From: Paraclostridium ghonii
GTDB taxonomy: Bacteria > Bacillota > Clostridia > Peptostreptococcales > Peptostreptococcaceae
Assembly (NCBI RefSeq): GCF_023653455.1
Contig: NZ_JAKEDR010000002.1
Location: 1 to 55,787, forward strand
DNA length: 55,787 bases
Reading direction: 5' to 3'
How positions within the stretch are numbered: the first letter of the stretch is position 1; each line of letters begins with the position of its first letter. Below, piece by piece: positions 44,380 through 54,088 of the stretch. The translations under genes and the position numbers were made by a program. The notes below the pieces were generated by a model. That model was not told the DNA's origin. It ran no database searches and saw nothing but the letters and a program-made list of their open reading frames with translations.

Positions 44380-45093
44380 TTAATGTTCTTCAATATACTT
44401 TTCTAAATCATCATGGTATATTTTTAGATTTAATTCTTGGGGTTCTGTTTTTTGATTTAATACTAAATCCACCATATGATGAGCTACTTTTCCTCCGATT
44501 GTCATAGATTTAATGCAAGAAACACAATACACAACTACATCTTCACATGGCATTTGCATAGCACGTTCCTTTTGTTTTTTATGTATCTCTTCTATAGGTA
44601 ATGCGGGATAATAACTGTCTCCACAACAAATAGATTTTGTTTTACTAAATTCTGAATCAATAACTTTTATGTTCATTTTTTTTAAAAGGCTTCTAACAGC
44701 ACTATGTACTTGTGGTTTAGGTCTATATGCACATGAATCTTGAACAGATACTTCGAGTCCCAAATAATTCGGTAATGGTAGATTTTCAATACTATCTAAA
44801 ATTTCCCAAATCGATATTGTCTGTATACCTTCATATAGTGACCTAAATCTTTTATCACAACCTGCGCAATTATTTATAATTGTAGAACCTTGTGATAATT
44901 GTGGGTTATGATGGCAACAAAGGCTATGCATTTTTACTGTGCCAAAATATTGGTTCAATATTTTTAAAATTTCATTTCCTGCATTAGGTTTGTATATATT
45001 CATTGCGCAACCCGGATTAAAATAACACTTATTCATATCAATATCTTCTATTTTAATGCTTTTTAATATACTCTTATTCATTTGATTACTCAT
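44380..45093 (-). CDS. CCG-domain (heterodisulfide reductase B-like) iron-sulfur protein
   Basis: A 237-residue cytosolic protein with two cysteine-rich modules. The C-terminal one is complete: SCAYRPKPQ, then ICCGDSYYP and VYCVSC. This matches the CCG pattern that binds a non-cubane or [4Fe-4S] cluster in HdrB. The N-terminal one (CYFNPGCAMNIY ... LCCHHNPQ ... NCAGC) has CCHH in place of CCG. The ATG at 45091-45093 is supported by AAGGAAA upstream. Relatives move electrons within (Fe-S) oxidoreductases, but no HdrA/C-like partner lies beside it. Confidence 0.7.
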   Translation of the reverse strand: MSNQMNKSILKSIKIEDIDMNKCYFNPGCAMNIYKPNAGNEILKILNQYFGTVKMHSLCCHHNPQLSQGSTIINNCAGCDKRFRSLYEGIQTISIWEILDSIENLPLPNYLGLEVSVQDSCAYRPKPQVHSAVRSLLKKMNIKVIDSEFSKTKSICCGDSYYPALPIEEIHKKQKERAMQMPCEDVVVYCVSCIKSMTIGGKVAHHMVDLVLNQKTEPQELNLKIYHDDLEKYIEEH

Positions 45094-45609
45094 ATTTATG
45101 TTTCCTTTCAAGTTAAATTAGGATCTTTATTATTTTTCATACACTAACAACGACTTCCCAAGCAATTTATCACAACTTTTCAGATACTCTATTTAGTTTT
45201 CTCTATATTCAAAGTATGAAATATCACTCTCTTATAAGAAAATTATAGCATAGTTATAAGGTGACATTATTCTATAATTTGTACATTTAATTATAAATAA
45301 AAATCAAAATAAATTATAATTTAATTGATTTCTATATTGGAACTGATTGTCAGTAATCATACTCACAATTTCCTTAGCTATTATCTATTCTTCGTATATA
45401 TTATCTTACCTTCATTATTTACATGCTTTATTAACTTTTATTTTTTAGTATAGATATAATATCATAATTCCTCATATATCAACATTATAGCCATAAAATC
45501 GACATTCAATTTAACTATAATTATAGACAATTTTGATAAATAATGGTAATATATATACGCATTAATTTAATGTGGGCGGGCGAGGGAACAAAAATAAAGA
45601 GGAAGAAGG
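45094..45609. other. divergent intergenic region upstream of the purine permease
   Basis: About 500 nt, A/T-rich. I looked for a purine riboswitch before the permease gene and found none of its conserved sequence. A G-rich stretch, GTGGGCGGGCGAGGG (45572-45586), just before the ribosome binding site is out of keeping with the local composition. No gene or RNA was recognised. Confidence 0.4.
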
Positions 45610-46923
45610 ATGGAACAAAAACTATCAAGTAGTAACTTAGAAGCAATTGCAGCACAAAATTTTAAGACAGAGGTATTAGCAGGAATTACCACTTTTATAG
45701 CCAGCGTGTATATAATAATGACTAATGCACTAATATTATCTGATGCAGGCATAAGTCAAGACGCAGCTATGATAGCAACAGTACTTACATGCACTATATC
45801 TACAGTACTTATGGGGTTAATAGCAAACACTCCATTTATACTAGTCCCAGGTATGGGAATAAACTCACTATTTACTTATACTATCGTTCAGTCAATGGGA
45901 CTGTCATGGCAAGAAGGTTTGGCGGCAGTATTAGTAAGTGGGGTAATATTTACTTTAATAGCAAGTACAAAATTAACTAAAATTCTTATGAACTCTATAC
46001 CTAATAATTTAAAACATGCCATAACTACAGGAGTCGGATTTTTAATTTTATTTATAGGGCTTCAAAAAAGTGGTCTTGTTGTAAGTAATGAAAATACCAT
46101 GATAGGCCTTGGTAATATCGCAAACAAGGAAACTCTTTTAAGTATAGTAACTTTAATTACTATACTAATATTAAGTATGAAAAACGTACCAGGGAATTTA
46201 CTTATAAGTATAATAATTGGTACAGTATTATCACTTTTTATGGGAGTAACTAGTTTAAGCAATTTAGATTTTGCAGGATTTAACATGGGTGCTATTAAAG
46301 AAGTATTTTTAGGTATGTCCTTTGAAAATATCTGGTCTATACCGTTTATGGTAGCAGTATTTTCTATAACAATTGTAATAGTATTTGAAAATATGGGAAT
46401 TTTATATGGTCAATTAGGAGCTTTAAATAGAGAAGCAGATTTCCAAAAGTCATTTAAGGTAACTGGAATATCTAATATAATTGCCGGAGTATGTGGAACA
46501 AGTCCAACTATAGTTGCAGCTGAGAACTTTTCAGGAATAAGTGTTGGTGGTAAAAGCAAAATAGCAGCATTTACATCTGCTATATTATTCTTACTATCAT
46601 TGTTCTTAATACCTGTATTAAAACTTATCCCAGATGGTGTTATAAGTAGTGTTCTTATATTTATAGGAATTCTTATGATACAAACTTTCTTTGACTTAGA
46701 AAAAGGCGATTTGATAGAAACTATATCTATAATCTTAATGATTACGATAATACCTTTTACTTATAATATTGTAAATGGTATATCTATTGGATTTATAGTT
46801 TATACAATTTTAAATGTAGTTATAAACAAAGAAAAGAAAAACGTTTCCATAACTATGTATGTACTTAGCGGGTTGTTTATTTTTAACTTTGTACTTAGTA
46901 CACTCATGGGAACTATACATTAA
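45610..46923 (+). CDS. AzgA-type purine permease (NCS2 family)
   Basis: A 437-residue transporter for adenine/guanine/hypoxanthine with about 12-14 membrane segments. FILVPGMGINSLFTYTIVQSMG and the QxG-like NIIAGVCGTSPTIVAAENFSGIS region are characteristic of the AzgA/PbuG branch. GAGGAAGAAGG precedes the ATG. It is a single gene with a strong terminator. Exact base specificity is not visible. Confidence 0.88.
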   Translation: MEQKLSSSNLEAIAAQNFKTEVLAGITTFIASVYIIMTNALILSDAGISQDAAMIATVLTCTISTVLMGLIANTPFILVPGMGINSLFTYTIVQSMGLSWQEGLAAVLVSGVIFTLIASTKLTKILMNSIPNNLKHAITTGVGFLILFIGLQKSGLVVSNENTMIGLGNIANKETLLSIVTLITILILSMKNVPGNLLISIIIGTVLSLFMGVTSLSNLDFAGFNMGAIKEVFLGMSFENIWSIPFMVAVFSITIVIVFENMGILYGQLGALNREADFQKSFKVTGISNIIAGVCGTSPTIVAAENFSGISVGGKSKIAAFTSAILFLLSLFLIPVLKLIPDGVISSVLIFIGILMIQTFFDLEKGDLIETISIILMITIIPFTYNIVNGISIGFIVYTILNVVINKEKKNVSITMYVLSGLFIFNFVLSTLMGTIH

Positions 46924-46930
46924 AATATAA

Positions 46931-46970
46931 AAAGAGGCGCCGCACTAAAAGATAGGGCGCCGCCTTTTTT
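46931..46970 (+). terminator. GC-rich terminator of the purine permease gene
   Basis: GGCGCCGC and GCGCCGCC pair with one mismatch, followed by six T. The stem is unusually G+C-rich for the window. Confidence 0.85.
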
Positions 46971-47180
46971 AAAGCTAAAATAAGTTTCACAAAAAAAAAC
47001 ACTCATTTATTTGCTTATTAGTAAAGTTTAGCTATTTCTAAGCTTCCTTTATAATATTTTTACTACAAAGGTAAGTCACTATAAAATACCCACCGTATAT
47101 AAATACTACAAAATTCTAATACACAGTATGGCTTAGCTTCTATGTTTTTATCTTCTCCCCATGATCTTTGATATATATAC

Positions 47181-47226
47181 AAAAAATGTAGTTACTAAGT
47201 TTTTATACTTAATAACTACATTTTTT
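47181..47226 (-). terminator. terminator of the flavoprotein/membrane-protein operon
   Basis: AAAAAATGTAGTTA and TAACTACATTTTTT pair, with inner TAAG/CTTA, after the membrane-protein gene. The 200 nt between this and the permease terminator hold nothing recognisable. Confidence 0.88.
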
Positions 47227-47265
47227 AATAGGCTAATATTTCTTTAATTATAGACGCTTTTACAT

Positions 47266-48201
47266 CTACTTATTTTCAGCTAATACATTTTTATAAGCAT
47301 CTGTATCTGTATAAATTTCATCCTTTATTGGATTAAGTTTATTTTTTCTTATTTTACTAAATTGATAAATTGCTAAAGCTGCATTTAAAACCAAAGCTAT
47401 CAAACTTACTACAAAGAAAGCTGTTTTATTATGAGTTGTTGGAACTGGCGCTATTCTATCAGCAAATTGAGGCACAGTCATAACAAACATAATCCAAAAA
47501 GCTAATGTTTGAGCACGATGTTGTAACCATGCTCCTCTTTTTATAAAGAAAGTTGGTATAGTACATGAAAGTAACAAGGCTGCTCCACAATAAATTGAGT
47601 GATCTGATATACAGTTATAAGTATAAGCAAAGTTCCATACATCATAAGCTATAATCCATGTCCATATCATATCTGGCCATATCATATCCTTTGTTTTATC
47701 CTTTGATATAAATATTCCATAACAACCACAAATTGTAATTATATTTAATATTCCTGCTACACCATTCATAATATTCCAAGGTCCAGATATTGTCCAAAGG
47801 TTATCTACAACACCACCATCAGTTAATCCATAAGTAAAAATTTGAAAATCTCTAATAGAAGCTTCCAATATATTTAATGCTAAAATTACTGCTGGAAGAG
47901 CCAATGCCCATTTTTTCTTTTGTAATGATGGAATATATCTAAGAGCCATAAACCAAATACACCCAGCCAGTGCTGAATAAGTTTTTGCCCAGTTAAACCA
48001 AGTTCCAGTTCCATATTCATTTCCTGATGCTGCTGTAGTTGGCCAAACATAAATAGTTAAAAATGTAGGTACTATTATAAACAATAGTATTCCCGTCCAT
48101 TTTGTTGATCTTCCAAGTTCATTAAATGCCATCAATGCAAGTAATACAAATAGGAAAATTCCCCATCCTTCAAAGGTCATTTTTTCATATAAAACCCCCA
48201 T
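47266..48201 (-). CDS. polytopic membrane protein, DUF5692-like
   Basis: A 311-residue membrane protein with about nine hydrophobic helices, rich in Trp and aromatic residues (GTWFNWAKTYSALAGCIWFMAL; IWPDMIWTWIIAYDVWNFAYTYNC). I recognise the DUF5692 pattern but know no function. The start MGVLYEKM at 48199-48201 is chosen because GAGG lies 10 nt upstream. It begins 25 nt after the large iron-sulfur flavoprotein gene, so both are one operon. It may link that enzyme to the membrane or transport its substrate. Confidence 0.7.
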   Translation of the reverse strand: MGVLYEKMTFEGWGIFLFVLLALMAFNELGRSTKWTGILLFIIVPTFLTIYVWPTTAASGNEYGTGTWFNWAKTYSALAGCIWFMALRYIPSLQKKKWALALPAVILALNILEASIRDFQIFTYGLTDGGVVDNLWTISGPWNIMNGVAGILNIITICGCYGIFISKDKTKDMIWPDMIWTWIIAYDVWNFAYTYNCISDHSIYCGAALLLSCTIPTFFIKRGAWLQHRAQTLAFWIMFVMTVPQFADRIAPVPTTHNKTAFFVVSLIALVLNAALAIYQFSKIRKNKLNPIKDEIYTDTDAYKNVLAENK

Positions 48202-48226
48202 AATGCACCTCTTATCTATTCTATTT

Positions 48227-50911
48227 TTATTTTGCAAACACATCCTTAACTTTCTTTCCTATTATTCTACCTTTTCGTCTTATAACATTTTTAACTACTG
48301 CTGGTTTTAAATCTTCATAAGCTACACCTTCCGCATCATATTTTCTTACTAGAGATATAGCATCAAACTTACATTTTGTAGTACATTGACCACAACCTAC
48401 ACACATATATTCATCTACAATAGTAGCTCCACAACCTAAACATCTTTCTGTCTCTTTTTTCATTTGTTCTTCTGTAAAAGTAAGACGCATATCTTTGAAA
48501 GATTCTTTTTCCACTTTATCAGATTTATGACTTGGTCTTTGTCTTGGCATATTATCATATCCTTCTAATTGTAAGCTTTTTTTATCAAATTCATGATAAT
48601 CTCTTCTATCACGTCCATTTACTAAACTTTGTCCTGGCTGAACAAAACGATGAATTGATATAGCTCCTTGTTTACCTGCATCTATTGCATCTATTGCAAA
48701 TCTAGGACCAGTGTATGAATCTCCTCCAGTAAATATATCAGCTTCATTTGTTTGATAAGTAAATCCATCAGCTTTTATTGTATTATTAGGATTTAATTCT
48801 ACTTTGCTTCCTTTAAGTAAATTACCCCATTCAATACTTTGCCCAACTGAAATTAAAACGTAATCAGCATCTACTACTTTTAAATTATTTTCATCAAACA
48901 TTGGAGAGAATTTTCCATTTTCATCAAATACAGAGATACATTTTTTAAATTCAACTCCTACTACTTTTTCATTTTCTACAATTATTCTATTAGGTCCCCA
49001 AGAGTTATTTATTGTTATTTTTTCCTCTAAAGCTTCTTCTATCTCTTCTTCTAAAGCAGGCATTTGTTCTCGATTTTCCAAACAGAACATATCCACACTA
49101 TCTGCACCTACTCTTGTTGCATTTCTTGCAACGTCTATAGCAACATTTCCTCCACCAATAACTACTACTTTTCCATTTAGTTTTATATCTTTTCCTAAAT
49201 TAACATCACGTACAAATTCTATCCCTGGAATAACGCCTTTTGCATCTTCACCTTCTATATTTAAACTTCTACCAGCTTGTGCCCCAATTGCTAAATAAAA
49301 AGCCTTATATCCATCTTTTCTTAATTCATCTAGTGTAATATCCTTACCTACTTCTATACCTGTTTTAAACTCAACTCCCATTTGTTTTAGTATTTCTATT
49401 TCAGCATTAACTACTTCTTTTTCCAATCTGAAAGAAGGAATTCCCAAAGTTAACATACCACCAAGAGCTTTTTGTTTTTCAAATACTGTTACCTTGTATC
49501 CATCTATTGATAAATAATAAGCACATGAAAGTCCAGCAGGTCCTCCTCCTATTATGGCAATCTTTTTACCATAGTCATGTCTTTTTTTAGGAATGAATCT
49601 ATGCTCTTCTTTTAAATCTTGTTCAGCTACAAACTTTTTGATTTCATCTATAGCTATTGGTGAATCTATATCCCCTCTTGTACATGCTGATTCACACTTT
49701 CTAGGACAAATACGACCACATATAGCTGGAAATGGATTTTCTTGTTTTATAAGTTCCAAAGCTTCTTTGTATCTTCCTTGTGACGCAAGTTTAATATATC
49801 CTTGAACAGCTATATGAGCAGGACACGCAGTCTTACATGGGCTAGTTCCACTTTCTACCACATCTTCTCTATTAATTCTATAATCTTCATTCCATCTATC
49901 GCTTCCCCAATTAGTATTTCTTGGAGTTTCTTTTCTTTCTATTTTATCTACTATAGGTTTGCTAGAACATAGTTTTTGACCTAGTTTTAAAGCATTCGTT
50001 GGACAATTTACTACACATTCACCACAAGCAACACACTTATCTTTATCTACTTTAGATACATAGTTAGAACGTACCATATCAGTATTTGCAAACATATTAC
50101 CGCCCTTAAGCGCTAAACATGAACATCCACAGCAATTGCATATTGCATGAGTTTTTCCTGAACCATCTAAGTTTGGTATTTGATGCATTAGTCCATTTTC
50201 TTCAGCTCTTTTTATTATTTCAAAAGCTTCTTCTCTAGTTATTTCTCTACCTCTCCCTGTTCTTATGTAGTACTCAGCTGCATGACCTAATTGAATACAC
50301 ATATCCTCTTTTAAATGGCCACATCCTTCTCCCATACTTTCTCTTGCTGTACGACATGAACAATCTGATACAGAGAATTTATCACTCTCATTTAAATATT
50401 TTGATATTTCCTCATATGAAGCTCTTCTTGTTTCGCCATCTATTGCAGTTTCTATTGGAATAACACGCATAAGTCCTACACCTGGAGGAAAACTTCCTGT
50501 AGATTTTGGTCCATTTTCCACACCATAATCATGAAATGCTTTAGGTATTTGTGGATATTTTCTAGCTTGTTCCTTATTATTAACCATCATTTCCATAATT
50601 CCAGGTACCCAAGTTTCATACCAGAAAGTATCTACGCAATCTATTTCATTAACAAAAACTACACCTATTTCTGCTAATTCTAATAACAACTCTGTACACC
50701 TAGCAACACTTTTTCCACATAAAGGTGCCACCTTCTCAGCCGTTGTTTTTTGTCTAATATTCATACAAAGCAAAACTTCTGCCATTTCATCTGTTACAAC
50801 TGGCTCTAAAATTCTATAACGTGCATCATTTTCATCAAAGTACCCTCTAGATCCTGCTTTTTTTCCACTAACTTGATTTGCAAATTGAAGAACCTTTTCT
50901 TTAACTGCCAT
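48227..50911 (-). CDS. multi-cluster iron-sulfur FAD/NAD(P) oxidoreductase (GltD-like)
   Basis: An 894-residue cytosolic flavoprotein. The N-terminus (~30-110) looks like a winged helix. Cysteine groups CSCR and CNCCGCSC follow, then a ferredoxin motif CVACGECVVNCP, the GltD-type cluster region CKTACPAHIAV...CGRICPRKCESAC, an FAD site GGGPAGLSCAYYL, an NAD(P) site GGGNVAIDVAR, and a C-terminal ferredoxin block CLGCG...CVGCGQCTTKC. The order is that of NADPH-dependent GltD-type electron-input proteins, with extra clusters at both ends. The acceptor is unknown. A TetR regulator is divergent. Confidence 0.8.
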   Translation of the reverse strand: MAVKEKVLQFANQVSGKKAGSRGYFDENDARYRILEPVVTDEMAEVLLCMNIRQKTTAEKVAPLCGKSVARCTELLLELAEIGVVFVNEIDCVDTFWYETWVPGIMEMMVNNKEQARKYPQIPKAFHDYGVENGPKSTGSFPPGVGLMRVIPIETAIDGETRRASYEEISKYLNESDKFSVSDCSCRTARESMGEGCGHLKEDMCIQLGHAAEYYIRTGRGREITREEAFEIIKRAEENGLMHQIPNLDGSGKTHAICNCCGCSCLALKGGNMFANTDMVRSNYVSKVDKDKCVACGECVVNCPTNALKLGQKLCSSKPIVDKIERKETPRNTNWGSDRWNEDYRINREDVVESGTSPCKTACPAHIAVQGYIKLASQGRYKEALELIKQENPFPAICGRICPRKCESACTRGDIDSPIAIDEIKKFVAEQDLKEEHRFIPKKRHDYGKKIAIIGGGPAGLSCAYYLSIDGYKVTVFEKQKALGGMLTLGIPSFRLEKEVVNAEIEILKQMGVEFKTGIEVGKDITLDELRKDGYKAFYLAIGAQAGRSLNIEGEDAKGVIPGIEFVRDVNLGKDIKLNGKVVVIGGGNVAIDVARNATRVGADSVDMFCLENREQMPALEEEIEEALEEKITINNSWGPNRIIVENEKVVGVEFKKCISVFDENGKFSPMFDENNLKVVDADYVLISVGQSIEWGNLLKGSKVELNPNNTIKADGFTYQTNEADIFTGGDSYTGPRFAIDAIDAGKQGAISIHRFVQPGQSLVNGRDRRDYHEFDKKSLQLEGYDNMPRQRPSHKSDKVEKESFKDMRLTFTEEQMKKETERCLGCGATIVDEYMCVGCGQCTTKCKFDAISLVRKYDAEGVAYEDLKPAVVKNVIRRKGRIIGKKVKDVFAK

Positions 50912-50970
50912 AGTAATCTCCCCCTAAAAATATACTTAATCCATTTCACCGAATCTTGTTCTGTAATTAA

Positions 50971-50999
50971 AATATAGCATTTTTACCATATTATGTAAA
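50971..50999 (-). promoter_or_regulatory. promoter of the iron-sulfur flavoprotein operon
   Basis: On the minus strand TTTACA (50994-50999) and TATATT (50971-50976) are 17 nt apart, upstream of the flavoprotein gene. The divergent TetR gene starts at 51127, so the shared region probably carries its operator. Confidence 0.5.
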
Positions 51000-51126
51000 T
51001 ATGCACTTCTAGTTTTATTTATTCACTTTCACAACTTTTCATTATATATTTACTTTCTTTATGCTATACTAAGTAATTATATAATTTACTGTATTCAAAT
51101 TGCAGTGCTATAGGAAGGTATTTGTC

Positions 51127-51753
51127 ATGAAAAAATTAACTAATAGACAAAAACAAGCTATTGCAACCAAGCTTAGAATTACACAAGTGGCCACTGAACT
51201 TTTTAAATTAAATGGATTTGATAGTGTTAAAATTCAAGACATCTGCCAAGCTTCAGGAATTTCAACAGGAGCTTTTTATCATCATTTCAAATCAAAAGCA
51301 GAAATAATTAATACAGCTTACGAGCAAGTTGATATTTTAGTATTGGATAGACTTGAAACAAGAAGTTTTCCTTCAAATCTTGATAAATTATTATTTTTAT
51401 TAGGCGAAGGTTCTAATGTGATGGAGGAACTTGGCTGGGTATTTGTAAGTGAAATATATAAAAATCTACTTTCAATAGAAGGAAAGTATTCTACTAAACC
51501 TGACCGTTATATAGCATTAGAGGTTAGATCTATTGTAGAAGATTCAATAAAAAATGGTGAGTTGAATAATTCTATCTCTTCATTAGATTTGACTATGATA
51601 ATTATGAGAATATCTAGAGGTACCATATTTGACTGGTGTCTTCATGAGGGAAGTTATGATCTTAAATCTAGAATGGAATTTGAGTTGAATTTACTTCTTT
51701 CTAATTTTAAAACTCAAAAACTATATGAAAAATCTCACTATAAAATCTTCTAG
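51127..51753 (+). CDS. TetR-family transcriptional regulator
   Basis: A 208-residue regulator. The N-terminal helix-turn-helix (~10-58) contains ITQVATELFKLNGFDSVKIQ and SGISTGAFYHHFKSKAEII, typical of TetR. The C-terminal ligand domain is divergent. The start ATG at 51127 has GGAAGG 8 nt upstream. The gene is divergent from the iron-sulfur flavoprotein operon, so it most likely represses it until a substrate or toxic compound binds. Confidence 0.88.
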   Translation: MKKLTNRQKQAIATKLRITQVATELFKLNGFDSVKIQDICQASGISTGAFYHHFKSKAEIINTAYEQVDILVLDRLETRSFPSNLDKLLFLLGEGSNVMEELGWVFVSEIYKNLLSIEGKYSTKPDRYIALEVRSIVEDSIKNGELNNSISSLDLTMIIMRISRGTIFDWCLHEGSYDLKSRMEFELNLLLSNFKTQKLYEKSHYKIF

Positions 51754-51847
51754 ATTTAAGTATATTTCATCTCTAGAAATTTAAAATTGATTTCATCCTA
51801 TATACCTAATTCATACAATACTGCATATTTATAATTTGTATGTATAA

Positions 51848-51917
51848 AGCTCCAACATATGATAATATCTCTATTGATTAATTTTAATAATCTTAAGAGT
51901 TTACATTTGTTGGAGCT
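51848..51917. terminator. long-loop hairpin between convergent genes
   Basis: AGCTCCAACA (51848-51857) pairs perfectly with TGTTGGAGCT (51908-51917). Inside, CTCT/AGAG and GATTA/TAAT-ATC can form a second stem. It may act as bidirectional terminator between the TetR and MFS genes, or belong to a small RNA. Confidence 0.55.
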
Positions 51918-51949
51918 CTACTAATATCTTCACTATTCTTAAATATATT

Positions 51950-53182
51950 TTAACTAGCTAATATCATTTCTTCTTGATTCTCTTCAATCTTAATCTTCTT
52001 TTTTTCGACCTTAGGCTTCTTTATTGTAGCCATTATTACTATAGATATAATACATAAAAGGGAAATTACCATAAATGTAGCTTTAAAGCCACCAGTTAAT
52101 TGAGCTATCATTGAGCCAAATATAGCTCCTAACCCAAATCCTTGATATATTACACCATAGTTCTTACTATGATTTTTAAGTCCAAAGAAATCACTTACTA
52201 TAACAGGAAATACTGTAATATTACCACCAAAACAAAATCCTATAGCTGCTACTGCTGTAAAGTAAACAGGTAAGCTTAATTGTGCAAACATAAGTACTAA
52301 TACTGCAACTAATGTAATAGCTAATGATACTTTTACTATTTTAATACCTCCCAACTTATCTGATAGTGTACCTAGTATAAGTCTTCCTGATGTATTAAAA
52401 ATAGCTACCATAGCTACTGCATTTGCTGCAACTTCCGGTGATAAATGTGCTAACTGTACACCGATATCTTTAACTATTCCTATAATATATAATCCACTCA
52501 TGCAAGCTGTAAAAAATACTACAAATAATAGATATGCTTGCTTTGTTCTTAATACTTCTTGCAAATTAAAATCTCTTGAATCTAAATTTTTATTATCATC
52601 TTGAACACCTGTAAAAGCTTGTGCATCTTTTAATAAAAGTGCCCCTATAAACATTAATACTAGTACAATAATTCCCCAATATAAAAATGTTTGAGAAATA
52701 CCTTTTGAGGAAATAAGTGCTGCATTTATATATTTAAATACTACACTACTTGTACCAAATGCCCCTATACATAAACCTGATATAAAACCCTTTTTTTCAG
52801 GAAACCACTTCAAACAATTAGATAACGTCATCATATAGGCTATTCCATTAGATATTCCAGCTAATATGCCTATGCATAAATATAGCATTATTAAACTATC
52901 TACTTTTGCTGTTAGAATAATCCCTAATCCAAACGTAAATGATATAATTCCTATTACTTTTTTAATTCCAAACTTTTCTTGTAACTTTCCTGAAAACAGT
53001 GTCCCGATAGCTAAAGAAAGAGAAAATATTGAAAATGTTATTGAAACCTGGCTTACTTCCCATCCAAACCTATCGCTAAGTGGTTGGTTAAATAAACTCC
53101 AAGTATATAAACTTCCAAGAGCAAACTGAGTCATTATCGTTCCTAATAAGATTAGTAATCTATTATTTGTTTTATTTTCCAT
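51950..53182 (-). CDS. MFS transporter, OFA (oxalate/formate antiporter) family
   Basis: A 410-residue 12-helix transporter. LGTIMTQFALGSLYTWSLFN and GRLILGTLSDKLGGIKIV (the loop 8-9 motif) are typical of the OFA family, which exchanges small carboxylates. The ATG at 53180-53182 has GGAGG 7 nt upstream. It lies directly downstream of a LytS/LytTR pair on the same strand, so the two-component system probably controls it. Similar pairs in other bacteria respond to pyruvate or related acids. Confidence 0.83.
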   Translation of the reverse strand: MENKTNNRLLILLGTIMTQFALGSLYTWSLFNQPLSDRFGWEVSQVSITFSIFSLSLAIGTLFSGKLQEKFGIKKVIGIISFTFGLGIILTAKVDSLIMLYLCIGILAGISNGIAYMMTLSNCLKWFPEKKGFISGLCIGAFGTSSVVFKYINAALISSKGISQTFLYWGIIVLVLMFIGALLLKDAQAFTGVQDDNKNLDSRDFNLQEVLRTKQAYLLFVVFFTACMSGLYIIGIVKDIGVQLAHLSPEVAANAVAMVAIFNTSGRLILGTLSDKLGGIKIVKVSLAITLVAVLVLMFAQLSLPVYFTAVAAIGFCFGGNITVFPVIVSDFFGLKNHSKNYGVIYQGFGLGAIFGSMIAQLTGGFKATFMVISLLCIISIVIMATIKKPKVEKKKIKIEENQEEMILAS

Positions 53183-53256
53183 CACACAACCTCCATCAAT
53201 TATCTTTAATCATCCTGTAATCTAAATATGTACTCATTATATATTAAGACTTTAGG

Positions 53257-53283
53257 TGCATTTAAATAATTGAATGAAATGCA
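53257..53283. promoter_or_regulatory. candidate LytTR operator upstream of the MFS gene
   Basis: TGCATTT (53257-53263) and AAATGCA (53277-53283) form a dyad with 13-nt spacing. On the minus strand the right half reads TGCATTTCAT, close to the GGCATTTCAT repeat I recall for the LytTR regulator YpdB. Confidence 0.4.
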
Positions 53284-53361
53284 TTGATATATTCCTCAAA
53301 TACATGTAAATTAGATTAAATGGTTGTATGAAAATAAATCTATCATAAAGATTTATATTTT

Positions 53362-54087
53362 TTATAAATTCATAATTTCTTTAAACTCTTTAATGTTACT
53401 TCTACTAACAGGTACAACGTCTTCTATATCCTCTAACTTCAAGTCATATGTGTTATTAAGACTTGGGATTATTTCTTTAATTTTATTTATATTTACTACA
53501 TATGATCTATGACATTTAAAGAATTGACTTTGTGGTAATGTATTATAAAACTCAGCTATTCCAGTATTTACAGAATACTCATCATCTTTGGTTACTACAT
53601 AAGTTATTCTTTCTCTTGCTACACAATAGTAAACTTGATCTAAATCAACTACTCTAATGTTATCATTTTTAAATAAGTTTATTTTTCTCGATATACTTTC
53701 TTTACTTTGAGTTTCATTATTTTTAGCTTTGTTATAGCTATCTTTAAGCTTAGTCAACATACTTATAATTCTCGCTTCTTCATAAGGCTTTAATATATAA
53801 TCAAAAGCTTGAATATCAAAAGCATCAATAGCATGTTCCTTATATGCAGTTATAAAAACTATATATGGCTTTTTTTGAAATTTATTTATAGTTTTTGCAA
53901 CAGTCATACCATCTAATGAAGATATATTTATATCTAAAAAAATAACATCTATACCTTCTTCTACAAATTTAAGTGCATCTAATCCATCTTCAAACTCTCC
54001 AACTATCTCAATATCACTAAAATTTTCTATATAATATTTTAACTCTCTTCTAGCTAAAACTTCATCTTCCACTATTATTGCTTTCAT
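53362..54087 (-). CDS. LytTR-family response regulator
   Basis: A 241-residue regulator with an N-terminal receiver domain (VEDE acidic cluster near 6-9, phospho-Asp in DVIFLDINIS near residue 52, Lys in YILKPYEE). The C-terminal LytTR DNA-binding domain (~140-240) includes FKCHRSYVVNINKIKEI. It lies 1 nt after the kinase stop. A likely target is the OFA transporter downstream. Confidence 0.88.
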   Translation of the reverse strand: MKAIIVEDEVLARRELKYYIENFSDIEIVGEFEDGLDALKFVEEGIDVIFLDINISSLDGMTVAKTINKFQKKPYIVFITAYKEHAIDAFDIQAFDYILKPYEEARIISMLTKLKDSYNKAKNNETQSKESISRKINLFKNDNIRVVDLDQVYYCVARERITYVVTKDDEYSVNTGIAEFYNTLPQSQFFKCHRSYVVNINKIKEIIPSLNNTYDLKLEDIEDVVPVSRSNIKEFKEIMNL

Positions 54088-54088
54088 A

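Noticed and set aside
45094..45609. A purine riboswitch before the purine permease gene
   Set aside because: The conserved loop and junction sequences of the purine aptamer were not found.
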